This document shows positions 1 to 10,700 of a stretch of 64,000 nt of DNA, piece after piece (the stretch's first letter is position 1; each line of letters starts with the position of its first letter). Made by a program: the position numbers and the translations under genes. The notes below the pieces were generated by a model. That model had not been told where the DNA came from. It ran no database searches and saw nothing but the letters and a program-made list of their open reading frames with translations. Origin of the DNA: Acidiphilium acidophilum (lineage in GTDB: Bacteria > Pseudomonadota > Alphaproteobacteria > Acetobacterales > Acetobacteraceae); assembly GCF_033842475.1 (NCBI RefSeq), contig NZ_JAWXYB010000018.1, positions 310,001 through 374,000 on the forward strand, written 5' to 3'.

Positions 1-829
1 CGCTGGAGGCCATGATCACCATGGCCATGTTGACCAAGCCCGCGATGCCGAGGGCGATGATGACTTCACGGTTGGAGAAGCGGAGCAGCAGGCGCTTTTC
101 GGCGGGGTTGCGCGGGGCCACGCGGCCCCCGGTGAGGCCGGAGTGGAGATAGAGCGCGTGGGGCATGACGGTGGCGCCGACGATGCCGACCGCGATGGTG
201 AGGGCGGCGGCGTTCGGGATGTTCGGCAGGACCGAATGCAGGGCGGTCTGGCCCCAATCGACCGGGGCGATGAACATTTCGGCGAGGTAGCAGAGGCTGA
301 TCACCCCGACCAGCGCGCCGATGGCGATTTCCATCGGGCGGAAGCCGCGCCGGTCGAGCAGGAGGATCGCGTAGGTGATGAGGCCGGTGATCACCATGGC
401 GGCGAAGAGCGGGATGTGGGTGAGCAATGAGATGCCGATGGCGCCGCCGAGGAATTCGGCGAGGTCGGTCGCCATCGCGGCGATTTCACTGACGATCCAC
501 ATCGGGATGGTCAGGGTGGTCGGGAATTCGTCGCGGCAGAGTTCGGCGAGGTTGCGGCCGGTGACGATGCCGAGCTTGGCCGAGAGGGCCTGGAACAGCA
601 TGGCGATCAGGCTCGCCATGACGACCACCCAGAGCAGGGTGTAGCCGTAGGCGGCGCCGGCCTGGATGTTGGTCGCGAAATTGCCGGGGTCCATGTAGGC
701 GATCGAGACGACGACGGCGGGACCGACGAACAGCAGCGGATTGCGGCGGCGGACCGTGCCGGAGAGACGGTCGCTGATCGCGGCGGCGGTGCGGTCGCTC
801 AGGCGGGTTCGGGTTCGGGTTTCGCTCAC
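1..829 (-). CDS. mntH: Nramp-family Mn(II)/divalent metal transporter, 3' end cut by window edge
   Basis: Inner-membrane proton-coupled divalent metal importer of the Nramp/MntH family. Translation on the minus strand shows the two family signatures: DPGNFATN in the first membrane helix and MPHALYLHS in the sixth. Only about 276 residues are present because the frame runs off the window start, so the last helices are missing from view. The start is a GTG at 829; no in-frame ATG precedes the DPGN helix. A perfect 16-bp palindrome 29 bp upstream (858-873) looks like a metal-sensing repressor site, which fits Mn regulation. It lies next to the urease genes and could supply Ni instead, but Nramp proteins of this type are mostly Mn/Fe carriers. 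Confidence 0.9.
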   Translation of the reverse strand, partial: MSETRTRTRLSDRTAAAISDRLSGTVRRRNPLLFVGPAVVVSIAYMDPGNFATNIQAGAAYGYTLLWVVVMASLIAMLFQALSAKLGIVTGRNLAELCRDEFPTTLTIPMWIVSEIAAMATDLAEFLGGAIGISLLTHIPLFAAMVITGLITYAILLLDRRGFRPMEIAIGALVGVISLCYLAEMFIAPVDWGQTALHSVLPNIPNAAALTIAVGIVGATVMPHALYLHSGLTGGRVAPRNPAEKRLLLRFSNREVIIALGIAGLVNMAMVIMASS

Positions 830-857
830 GCGGTCAATCCTGCATCGGTCTCTGATT

Positions 858-873
858 TGTAGCCTTGGCTACA
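858..873. promoter_or_regulatory. Palindromic operator upstream of mntH (MntR/DtxR-like)
   Basis: TGTAGCCTTGGCTACA is a perfect inverted repeat with 7-bp arms and a 2-bp centre, 29 bp upstream of the mntH start. Its TAGCC/GGCTA core resembles known MntR and DtxR-family boxes. The position would overlap a promoter, which is consistent with Mn-dependent repression. The repressor itself is not in the window. Confidence 0.6.
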
Positions 874-937
874 TATAGCATGCGGCGTGCGGGGGTAAAC
901 CCTGCGGCGGGGCGCGCCGGGTGATCCCTGCGTTGCG

Positions 938-1546
938 TCAGGCGAGGCCGCCGGTGTGGATGATGAAATCGGCGATGGCGGTGACGCCCTGACCGGTGCG
1001 GATATTGGTGAAGACGAAGGGGCGCTCGCCGCGCATGCGTTTCGCATCGCGGTCCATCACGCCGAGATCCGCGCCGACATAGGGGGCGAGGTCGATTTTG
1101 TTGATGACCAGCAGGTCGCTGCGGGTGATGCCGGGGCCGCCCTTGCGGGGGATTTTGTCGCCCGCCGAGACGTCGATCACGTAGATGGTGATGTCGGCGA
1201 GTTCGGGGCTGAAGGTGGCGGCGAGATTGTCGCCGCCGGATTCGATCAGGATGAGATCGAGGGCGGGGAAGCGGTGTTGCAGGTCGGCGACGCCGGCGAG
1301 GTTGGCGCTGGCATCCTCGCGGATCGCGGTGTGGGGGCAGCCGCCGGTTTCGATGCCGAGGATGCGCTCGGGGATCAACGAACCGGCGCGGGTGAGGAAT
1401 TCGGCGTCCTCCCGCGTGTAGATGTCGTTGGTGATTGCCGCGATGTCGAACCGGTCGCGGAAGGCGCGGCACAGCGCGTCCATCAGTGCGGTCTTGCCGG
1501 AGCCGACCGGGCCGCCGACGCCGACGCGTAATGCGGTTTTGCTCAT
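938..1546 (-). CDS. ureG: Urease accessory GTPase UreG
   Basis: SIMIBI-class GTPase that powers nickel insertion into apo-urease together with UreD, UreE and UreF in the cytoplasm. The 202-residue protein has the P-loop GPVGSGKT at residues 12-19 and the nickel-binding CPH motif at 69-71, followed by the ESGGDN and NKIDLA GTPase motifs. Length is typical. The ATG at 1546 is chosen because it overlaps the ureF stop (ATGA) and gives the family N-terminus [19 protein letters not shown]. It is the last gene of the ureDABCEFG run. Confidence 0.97.
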   Translation of the reverse strand: MSKTALRVGVGGPVGSGKTALMDALCRAFRDRFDIAAITNDIYTREDAEFLTRAGSLIPERILGIETGGCPHTAIREDASANLAGVADLQHRFPALDLILIESGGDNLAATFSPELADITIYVIDVSAGDKIPRKGGPGITRSDLLVINKIDLAPYVGADLGVMDRDAKRMRGERPFVFTNIRTGQGVTAIADFIIHTGGLA

Positions 1547-2247
1547 GAGCGGAACAGCCTCGTGTATTGGGTTTCGTGACGCATCGCGGCGATTTCGGCG
1601 ACGATGCAGGCGCTGGCGATGGCATCGAGCGGGAGGTTGCGGGTGAGGGCGGCGGTGGCGTGGAGGACCGGTTCGAGGGCGTGCTGCACGGCGAGGCCGG
1701 CGGTCTGGCCGAGCGGGATCAGGCGGACCCCGGCGGAGACGAGGTTGGCGGTCCAGGCGTGGAGGTAGGCGATTGTGGCGGCGTCTTCCTCGATGCCGGT
1801 GGCGGCGGCGAGGGCACCGACCGCGACGGGGTATGCGATCGGGCCGATGGCGGCGAAGGTTCGGGCCAGGGTATCGGGCAGCCAAAGCCGGGCGGCGGCG
1901 GTGAAGGCGCTGCCCTGATGGAGGGTTTCGGCGGCGAGTTCGCGCGCGGGGGCAGAGGCGGCGGCGAAGGCGGCGATGCTGGCGAGATCGTCGGTCCGGT
2001 AGCTGTGACGGAGGAGGATCGCGTCGTTGCGGCCCGATCCGTGGTGGAGCAGATCGGTCATCCAGTCGCGCAGGGTGTCGGCGGAGGTGACGCCGCCGGA
2101 TTCGACCGCGGATTCGAGCCCGTGGGAGTAGGCGAAGCCGCCGGTCGGGAAGGCGGGGGACAGCCAGGTGAGGAGGTGTAGCAAGGCCCCCGGCGTGTCG
2201 GGTTCAGGCGTGTCGTGTTCAGGCTTGTCGCGTTCAGGCATGGTCAT
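1543..2247 (-). CDS. ureF: Urease accessory protein UreF
   Basis: All-helical urease maturation factor that links UreG to the urease-UreD complex and gates GTP hydrolysis during nickel loading. The 234-residue translation has the family core [18 protein letters not shown] and the C-terminal [11 protein letters not shown]. The first 20 residues are acidic and repetitive ([17 protein letters not shown]), a lineage-specific tail. Start at 2247 overlaps the ureE stop by 14 nt; a second ATG two codons later (2241) is equally possible. The stop overlaps the ureG start by 4 nt, so the genes are likely translationally coupled. Confidence 0.95.
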   Translation of the reverse strand: MTMPERDKPEHDTPEPDTPGALLHLLTWLSPAFPTGGFAYSHGLESAVESGGVTSADTLRDWMTDLLHHGSGRNDAILLRHSYRTDDLASIAAFAAASAPARELAAETLHQGSAFTAAARLWLPDTLARTFAAIGPIAYPVAVGALAAATGIEEDAATIAYLHAWTANLVSAGVRLIPLGQTAGLAVQHALEPVLHATAALTRNLPLDAIASACIVAEIAAMRHETQYTRLFRS

Positions 2248-2661
2248 GGGCGTAGGCGCCGGATTCCGGGTCGAAGGCGGCGTTGCTGCGGGTGACGGTG
2301 CCGCCGAGGCCGGTGACCATCGCTTCGATGACGTGATCGGCGCGGATCAGCAGGGAGGTGCCGCGAAAGGCGACGTCGAGATGGCGGTTGCCGAGATGCC
2401 AGGCGAGGCGGATGAGCAGTTCGGGCGGGCCGGTGAGTTCGGCGAGGGGTTCGGCGGCGGCGATGACGCGGATGATGCCGTCCGCGCCGCAATCGAGCCC
2501 GTCGCCGTCGCGGATATGGGTGGTCTCGGCGAGGTCGAGCAGGAGGTCGGCCCCGGCATCGGTGCGCAGGCGGATGCGGCGGCGGTGGCGATGGTCGTAA
2601 TCCAGCGTGATGGTGCCGGCGGTGGGCCAGTCGCCTTGCGGGAGGATGCTGGTGGCGCGCA

Positions 2662-2662
<1 letters not shown>
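2234..2662 (-). CDS. ureE: Urease accessory nickel chaperone UreE
   Basis: Metallochaperone that delivers Ni(II) to the urease activation complex. The 142-residue protein has the N-terminal peptide-binding domain (ILPQGDW, TLDYDHRHRRRIRL) and the C-terminal metal-binding domain containing LAWHLGNRHLDV, where the conserved His sits. The C-terminus is short (AYAHDHA) and lacks the long His-rich tail found in some UreE proteins, so nickel storage capacity is probably low. The ATG overlaps the ureC stop by one base (TGATG). Confidence 0.95.
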
Positions 2663-4367
<1,705 letters not shown>

Positions 4368-4368
<1 letters not shown>

Positions 4369-4673
4369 CAGAGCGTGCCCATGGTGAGGCCGCGAAACCC
4401 GAAGACGATGCGGTCGCCGCGCAGGGGGATCAGGGTGACGTCGCGGGTCTGGCCGGGTTCGAAGCGGATGGCGGTGCCGGCGGGGATGTCGAGCCGGCGG
4501 CCGTGTGCGGCGATGCGGTCGAAGCGGAGGGCGGCGTTGGTTTCGGCGAAATGATAGTGGCTGCCGACCTGGATCGGGCGATCACCGGTGTTGGCGATGG
4601 TGAGGGTGAGCGGGGTGAGACCGGCGTTGAGCTCGATGTCGCCTTCGGCGCAGATGATTTCGCCGGGGATCAT
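4368..4673 (-). CDS. ureB: Urease beta subunit
   Basis: Structural beta subunit of the (UreABC)3 urease complex. The 101-residue form starts at the ATG at 4673, giving the classic MIPGEI N-terminus. An AAGGGA ribosome-binding site lies 8 nt upstream, right after the ureA stop. An ATG 30 nt further upstream (4703) would overlap ureA and add ten residues, but has no comparable support. Family motifs [10 protein letters not shown] and the C-terminal [14 protein letters not shown] are intact. Confidence 0.95.
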
Positions 4674-4686
4674 GGCGCGGTTCCCT

Positions 4687-4989
<303 letters not shown>

Positions 4990-4990
4990 G

Positions 4991-5128
4991 GGAAGAAGGG
5001 TTCTTTTTTGAAAAAAAGAACCAAAAAACTTCTGTTAGCTGGGCCGGAGGCACGGTAGTGCCAGTGCCCATGGTCCCGGGTTCGAAAATTTTTTGCTTCT
5101 TTTTTATAAAAAAGAAGTCTTGCTTCCC
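4991..5128. repeat. Nested-palindrome intergenic element, copy R1
   Basis: First of seven full copies in the window. Order: GGAAG flank, A/T-rich hairpin GGTTCTTTTTTG/AAAAAAAGAACC (4999-5022), AAAAAACTT, a GC-rich centre, AAAATTTTTT, second hairpin (5095-5118), CTTCC flank. The two halves are reverse complements of each other. It fills the gap between the ureD stop and the ureA start, inside the urease gene run. Confidence 0.85.
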
Positions 5129-5962
5129 TCAACACGCCCAAACCCGCGGCATTTTCCGCCCCCCTCGCAGCACATTCATCACGCGCAGCACGATCTCGCG
5201 CAGCGTGGCCCCAGTCTGGGCCAGAATTCGGATCAGAAGCAAGCCGTTCCATGCGCTGGCGCCGGCCTGTTCGGTGCCGAGGGCGGCGCGGACGGCGTCG
5301 AGGTGGCGGGCGGCGTCCGGGGCGGCGAGCAGGATGGTGGCGAGGGCGGTGGCGGTCCCGAACAAGGCGCGGTGGCGGCTGGTTGCGAAATCGGGCGGGG
5401 GATGGAGGGAATCCCGGAAGATCAGGCGCATGTCGCGATGGAGTTCGATCGTGTCGGTGAGGTGGAGCGAGTGGATGGTTTCGCCCATGGCGGTGCGGCC
5501 GAAGATCAGGGCTTCGAGGCCGAGAAAGCGCGCGGTGCCGGTGAGGTCGATGCGGAGGTGGCGGGTGAGGGCGGAACGGTCGAACAGGATGGTTTCCTGC
5601 GGCAGATAGTCGAGCGCGGCGCGATCGGCGAGGGCGATGCGGGTGGTGATGCGGGAAGGCGGGTCGGACGGGGTGGCGCGATAGACCCGTTCGGCCCCCT
5701 GGGTGGTGAGGGTGAGGGTGGTGGCTGCGCTGCCGGTGATCGCGATGTCGTGGCGGTCGCCGCCTGCGATGCCGCCGGCGGTGTTGAGCAGGATGGCGGT
5801 GGTTTCGGTGCCGGGTTCGGGGCGGATGATCCGCAGGCGGAGCGGGCCGGATTGGTGCAGACGGTCGAGCACGGTCGCGCCCTCGCGCGGCTTCACCGCC
5901 AGGGCGATGATCCCGGAGGAACGCTGCGCGGTGCTGGTGATGCGGGGCGCCAGCGCGTTCAG
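5129..5962 (-). CDS. ureD: Urease accessory protein UreD
   Basis: Scaffold protein that binds apo-urease and recruits UreF and UreG for nickel insertion. The family core is clear: VLDRLHQSGPLRLRI, LLNTAGGIAGGD, TTQGAERVYRA and QETILFDRS. About 277 residues follow if translation starts at a CTG at 5962, which overlaps the fmdB stop as CTGA. The only alternative in the expected region is a GTG at 5896, which would remove part of the first strand (RSSGIIALA). The start is therefore uncertain. The stop codon lies exactly at the edge of repeat R1, which separates it from ureA. Confidence 0.88.
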   Translation of the reverse strand: MNALAPRITSTAQRSSGIIALAVKPREGATVLDRLHQSGPLRLRIIRPEPGTETTAILLNTAGGIAGGDRHDIAITGSAATTLTLTTQGAERVYRATPSDPPSRITTRIALADRAALDYLPQETILFDRSALTRHLRIDLTGTARFLGLEALIFGRTAMGETIHSLHLTDTIELHRDMRLIFRDSLHPPPDFATSRHRALFGTATALATILLAAPDAARHLDAVRAALGTEQAGASAWNGLLLIRILAQTGATLREIVLRVMNVLRGGRKMPRVWAC

Positions 5963-6279
5963 TGGCCGATCATCCAGGGGCGTTTGCCGGGGAAGGATTT
6001 CTTGACGCTGGCGGTGGGGACGAGCGGTTTGCAGCAGCCGCAGCCCGAGGGGTGCCTGCCGGTGCGGCGCGAGGTTTCCGGGGCGTTGGCGCTGCGCTCG
6101 TTGGTGGCGAAGGCGCGGCGGCGGGCTGATCCCATGATCGCGAGCATCGGGGCGGACAGCAGGGCGCGGGGCGCGGCCTCGGCGCATTCGGGGCAGGGCT
6201 GCGGCTGATCGAACGCGGCGATCGGGGCGATGGTTTCGAAACCGCCGCAGGTGGGGCATTCGTATTCGTAGACCGGCAT
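5959..6279 (-). CDS. fmdB: FmdB-family zinc ribbon protein
   Basis: Small protein of 106 residues with an N-terminal zinc ribbon: MPVYEYECPTCGGFE, then CPEC about 20 residues on. A second CGCC cluster lies near the C-terminus. The FmdB family was named for a neighbour of formamidase in Methylophilus and is thought to be regulatory, though no biochemical role is proven. Here it again sits between formamidase and, unusually, ureD, overlapping ureD by about 4 nt. The ATG at 6279 gives the conserved N-terminus. Confidence 0.85.
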   Translation of the reverse strand: MPVYEYECPTCGGFETIAPIAAFDQPQPCPECAEAAPRALLSAPMLAIMGSARRRAFATNERSANAPETSRRTGRHPSGCGCCKPLVPTASVKKSFPGKRPWMIGH

Positions 6280-6305
6280 GTCGGCTCCGTGGGCTAAGGG
6301 AGGAC

Positions 6306-6442
6306 AGGAAGCAAGCGCTTCTTTTTTGTAAAAAAGAAGCAAAAAACTTTTTTGACTGGGCACGGGCGTTTTCACCGGCACGGACCCAGAGGAGCAAAGT
6401 TTTTTTGCTTCTTTTTTTTCAAAAAAAGAAGTGCTTGCTGAC
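6306..6442. repeat. Nested-palindrome intergenic element, copy R2
   Basis: Full copy between the fmdA stop (14 nt away) and fmdB. Outer flanks AGGAAGCAAGC and GCTTGCTGACCT are complementary. Each half contains a GCTTCTTTTTT/AAAAAAGAAG hairpin, and the inner AAAAAACTTT and AAAGTTTTTT tracts can also pair. This copy shows the proposed four-way fold most clearly. Confidence 0.85.
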
Positions 6443-6455
6443 CTTTTCCCCCGCG

Positions 6456-7688
6456 TCAGAGATCAGGCGCAAGCAGCACATCCGAGCCTGCCATATCGCG
6501 TGGGATCGGTCCATCCGCGGTTGGGTTGATATCGAAGTCGAAGATTTCGGTGGGCAGATAGAGGGTGGCGCAGGCGTTGGGGATGTCGACCACGCCGGAG
6601 ATGTGGCCGTGGACGGGGGCGGTGCCGAGGATGGAGTAGGCTTGCGCGCCGGAGTAGCCGAATTTTTTCAGGTAGTTGATCGCGTTCAGGCAGGCTTGCT
6701 GGTAGGCGACGAAGACGTCGAGGTAGTGCTGGCCGCCTTGGTCGTCGACCGAGATGCCTTCGAAGATCAGGAAGTCGTTGTAGTCGGGTTTGATCGGGCT
6801 GGGTTTGAAGATCGGGTTTTTGATGCCGTATTTGGCGACGCCGCCCTTGATGAGGGAGTGGATGCCGAGGTGAATCCAGCCGGGCATTTCGATGGCGCCG
6901 CAGAAGGTGATTTCGCCGTCGCCCTGGCTGAAATGGAGGTCGCCGACCGAGAGGCCGGCGCCTTTGACGTAGACCGGGAAATACACCCGCGCGCCGCGTG
7001 ACAGATCCTTGATGTCGCAATTTCCGCCGTGTTCGCGGGGCGGGACGGTGCGGGCGCCGGTGGCGGCGGCGGCGTCGCGCGCTTCGCCCTTGAGGCGGCC
7101 CATATGGGCGGTGGCGGCGAAGGGCGCGTTGGCGAGCGGGGGGATGCGGGTGGGGTTGGTGGCGATGAAATCGGTCTCGCGCTTGTTCCAGGTCGCTAGC
7201 AGGGAGGGGTCGGGCAGGCAGCCGATCAGGCCGGGGTGGATCAGGCCGGCGAAGCGGACACCGGGGATGTGGCGCGAGGAGGTGAACATGCCCTTTATGT
7301 CCCAGATCGATTTCTGGGCCTGGGGGAAATGGTCGGTCAGGAAGCCGCCGCCGTTGTTTTTCGAGAAGAAGCCGTTGAAGCCCCATTCGTTGCCGGGGAG
7401 GGTGCCGATGTCGAGGATATCGACCACCAGGAGATCGCCGGGTTCCGCACCTTCGACCGCGATCGGGCCGGAGAGGAAGTGGACGGTGGTGAGGTCGATA
7501 TCGCGGACATCGGCGGCGGAGTCGTCGTTTTTGATGAAGCCGCCGGTCCAGTCATAGGTTTGCAGGATGAAATCGTCGCCGGGTTTGACGGTGGCGACCA
7601 TCGGCACGTCCGGGTGCCAGCGGTTGTGGATCATGTCGTTTTCGTAGGGGGATTGGCTGAGATCGACCTTGATCAACGTTTCCGTCAT
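6456..7688 (-). CDS. fmdA: Formamidase (acetamidase/formamidase family)
   Basis: Cytoplasmic amidohydrolase releasing ammonia from formamide or other short amides. The 410-residue protein matches the FmdA/AmdA family throughout: VDLSQSPYENDMIHNRWHPD at the N-terminus, WEIKG-like SIWDIKGMFTSSRHIPGVRF, PPREHGGNCDIKDLS, and GDGEITFCGAIEMPG. Length is typical for formamidase. An AGGAGA ribosome-binding site precedes the ATG at 7688. It is transcribed divergently from the permease-kinase, sharing a 103-bp promoter region, and leads into fmdB and the urease genes. That layout suggests shared nitrogen-source control. Confidence 0.95.
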   Translation of the reverse strand: MTETLIKVDLSQSPYENDMIHNRWHPDVPMVATVKPGDDFILQTYDWTGGFIKNDDSAADVRDIDLTTVHFLSGPIAVEGAEPGDLLVVDILDIGTLPGNEWGFNGFFSKNNGGGFLTDHFPQAQKSIWDIKGMFTSSRHIPGVRFAGLIHPGLIGCLPDPSLLATWNKRETDFIATNPTRIPPLANAPFAATAHMGRLKGEARDAAAATGARTVPPREHGGNCDIKDLSRGARVYFPVYVKGAGLSVGDLHFSQGDGEITFCGAIEMPGWIHLGIHSLIKGGVAKYGIKNPIFKPSPIKPDYNDFLIFEGISVDDQGGQHYLDVFVAYQQACLNAINYLKKFGYSGAQAYSILGTAPVHGHISGVVDIPNACATLYLPTEIFDFDINPTADGPIPRDMAGSDVLLAPDL

Positions 7689-7750
7689 GGCATTCTCCTG
7701 AAAAACCGGTCAATGATGCGGCAGGGTCCGGCTTATTCGGGCCGGGCTGA

Positions 7751-7768
7751 ATACGGGGTTCGGCGTAT
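7751..7768. promoter_or_regulatory. Candidate operator in the fmdA/kinase divergent promoter
   Basis: ATACG-8 bp-CGTAT is an exact 5-bp-arm inverted repeat in the 103-bp divergent region. A related ACGTA-containing palindrome (CTACGTAG, 12103-12110) precedes the free-standing permease gene. Both could be sites for the LuxR-type regulator encoded at 11220. Sequence similarity is short, so this is a proposal only. Confidence 0.3.
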
Positions 7769-7791
7769 AGGCATGCGCGAGACTGCGGGCG

Positions 7792-10700
7792 ATGACCGCG
7801 GCGGATGGACCGGAGGGATGGCGCGCCTTGATGGGAAAGGGTCGGCTCGTGGCATTGCGCCAACGGATTACCGCGCCGCGCCGTTCGTATAATCAGTGGG
7901 TTGCGAACGAGACGATGGAGGATTACGCGCTGCGGTTCACCGCCGTGGGCGCGCGGCGGTTTTCGGCGGGGCGGGTGGCCGATACCGCGTTCGGGGCGAC
8001 GGCGTTTCTGGCGCTGGAGGCGATCGGCGGGGCGATCACGCTGCGCTACGGGTTCGCCAATGCGATGCCGGCGATACTGGCGGCGGGGCTGATCATTGCG
8101 CTGACCGCCGGGCCGATCGCGCTGGTGGCGGCGCGGGCGGGGGTGGATATCGATCTGCTGACGCGCGGCGCGGGGTTCGGGTATCTGGGCTCGACCGTGA
8201 CCTCGTTGATCTATGCCTCGTTCACCTTCATTTTTTTCGCCATCGAGGCGTCGATATTGTCGGGGATGCTGGGCTATTGCCTGGGGGTGCCGGCGTGGCT
8301 CGGGTATATTGTGTCGGCGTGCATGGTGCTGCCGATGGTGGCGTTCGGGATCACGTTCATCAGCCGGTTCCAGTGGCGGACGCGCGGATTGTGGCTGGCG
8401 CTGAATTTTCTGCCGCTGGTGGCGCTGCTGGCGCTCGCGGCGCGCGGGCGGGTGGATCTTGCGCCGTGGGTGCATTACGGCGCGCGGTTCGACTGGCTGG
8501 ATTTCGGGGCGGCGGTTTCGGTGATCGTGTCGCTGATCGTGCAGATCGGCGAGCAGGTGGATTACCTGAGATTTCTGCCGCCGCCGGGGGTGGGCGAGCG
8601 GGCGGCGTGGTGGCGGGCGGTGATCATTGCCGGGCCGGGCTGGGTGGTGCCGGGGATTGCCAAGCTGATGGCGGGATCGCTGCTGGCGGTGCTGGCGGTG
8701 CAGGCGGGGGCGGCGCTGGGCGAGGCGGGTCAGCCGGTCGCGATGTATCGGGCCGCGTGGGGGCTGGTGTTGCCGCAGGGGCTGGCGTTTCTCGCGATTC
8801 CGCTGACCGTGGCGCTGGTGCTGGTGGCGCAGTTGAAGATCAATGTGACCAATGCCTATGCCGGGTCGATCGCGTGGTCGAATTTTTTCTCGCGGCTGAC
8901 GCATCGGCATCCCGGGCGGATCGTGTGGGTGTTTTTCAACGTCGCGATCGCGTTGCTGCTGATGGAGTTGGGGATTTACCGGGCGATCGAGCATATTCTG
9001 GCGTTCTATGCGGTGCTGGCGTGTTCGTGGGTGGGGGCGATTTTCGGCGATATCGCGATTGCCAAGCCGCTGGGGCTGGCACCACGGCGGATCGAGTTCA
9101 AGCGGGCGCATCTGTTCGATCTCAACCCGGTCGGGCTGGGGGCGATGGGGCTGGCGGTGGCTTCGGGCTGCGCCGCGATGGCGGGATGGCTCGGGCCGGT
9201 GGCGCATGCGTTTTCGCCGATTCTGGCGCTGGTGATCGCGATCGGCGCGGCGCCTGCGATTGCGGCGGCGACCGGCGGGCGGTTCTATCTGGCGCGCAAG
9301 CCACGGGCGTCGTGGCAGGGAAAGGGGTCGTTGATCTGCAGCGTGTGCGCCAATGCGTTCGAGGCGGCGGATATGGCGCATTGCCCGGTCTATGCCGCGC
9401 CGATCTGTTCGCTGTGCTGCACGCTGGAGGCGCGGTGCCATGATGCGTGCAAGCCGCAGGGGCGGTATGGCGCGCAATTATCCGCGCTGGTCGCCCCGGT
9501 GCTGCCGGATTGGGTGCGACGGCGATTGTCGCCGCCGGTGCTGCGGTTTGCCTTCGTGTTCGCCGTGGCGGTGCTGCTGCTCGGCGGGTTGCTGGCGGCG
9601 CTGTATCAGTTGGCGAGCCCGGCGGATGCGGGGGCGGCGGCGCTGCTTGCCCATGCGCTGTGGCGGGCGTTTTTCCTGCTGGCGATCGTGGCCGGGGTGG
9701 TGGCGTGGCTCGGCGTGCTCGGGCGGGAATCGCGGGCCGCCGCCGAGGCGGAGACCGCGCAGCAGACCGGGTTGCTGCTGGCCGAGATTGCGGCGCACCG
9801 GCGCACCGATGCGCAACTGGCCCGTGCGCGGGCGGCGGCGGAATCGGCCAATCTGGCCAAGAGCCGCTTCGTGGTCGGGATCAGTCATGAACTGCGCTCG
9901 CCGCTCAATGCGATTCTGGGGTATGCGCAATTGCTGGAAATCGATCCGGCGATTCCGGAGAAGCGCCGCCATGCGGTGCGGGTGATCCGCCGTTCGGGGG
10001 AGCATCTGTCCGGGTTGATCGAGGGGTTGATGGATATTGCCAAGATCGAGGCGGGGCGGATCGAGATCGAGCGGCGCGAGGTGCGGTTGCATGAGTTTTT
10101 GAGCCAGATTGCCGATATGTTCAGCCATCAGGCGGCGGCGCGGGGGATCGGGTTCGTGTTCGATTGCCCGCCGACCTTGCCGGAGACGGTGATGACCGAT
10201 CCGACCCGGTTGCGCCAGATTCTGATCAACCTGCTGTCGAACGCGATCAAGTTCACCAGCGTGGGCGAGGTGCGGCTGGCGGTGCGGGTGCCGGGGCAGG
10301 TGGCGGAGTTTACCGTGAGCGATACCGGGCCGGGGATTGCGGCGGATCAACTCGCGCGGATTTTCGAGCCGTTCGAGCGGATCGCGCCGCGCGCGGGGGC
10401 GGCACCGCCGGGGATCGGGCTGGGGCTTACGATCACCAAGCTGCTCGCGCAGATCCTCGGCGGCGATGTCACGGTGCGGTCGGTGCCGGGGCAGGGGAGC
10501 AGTTTCAGCGTGCGGCTGATGCTGTCGCACCGGAGCCGGGGGGTCGCGATCGCGCCGCCGCGCCGGGCGGTGAGCGGGTATCGGGGGGTCAGGCGGCGGA
10601 TTCTGGTGACCGATGACAATGCGACCCACCGCGCGTTGCTGGAGGATGCGCTGACGCCGCTGGGGTTCGAGGTGCTGGCGGCGCCGGATGCGGAGACCTG

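Noticed and set aside
858-937. A small gene between ureG and mntH
   Set aside because: Frames here are short extensions of ureG shadows without a start signal. The space is explained by the mntH promoter and operator.
4991-5128. Reading the R elements as simple back-to-back Rho-independent terminators
   Set aside because: The hairpin stems are A/T-rich and each is flanked by an A-run or preceded by the T-run in the wrong order for a classical GC stem plus U-tract. Several lie inside operons that must be read through, such as between ureD and ureA. Partial termination is still possible.
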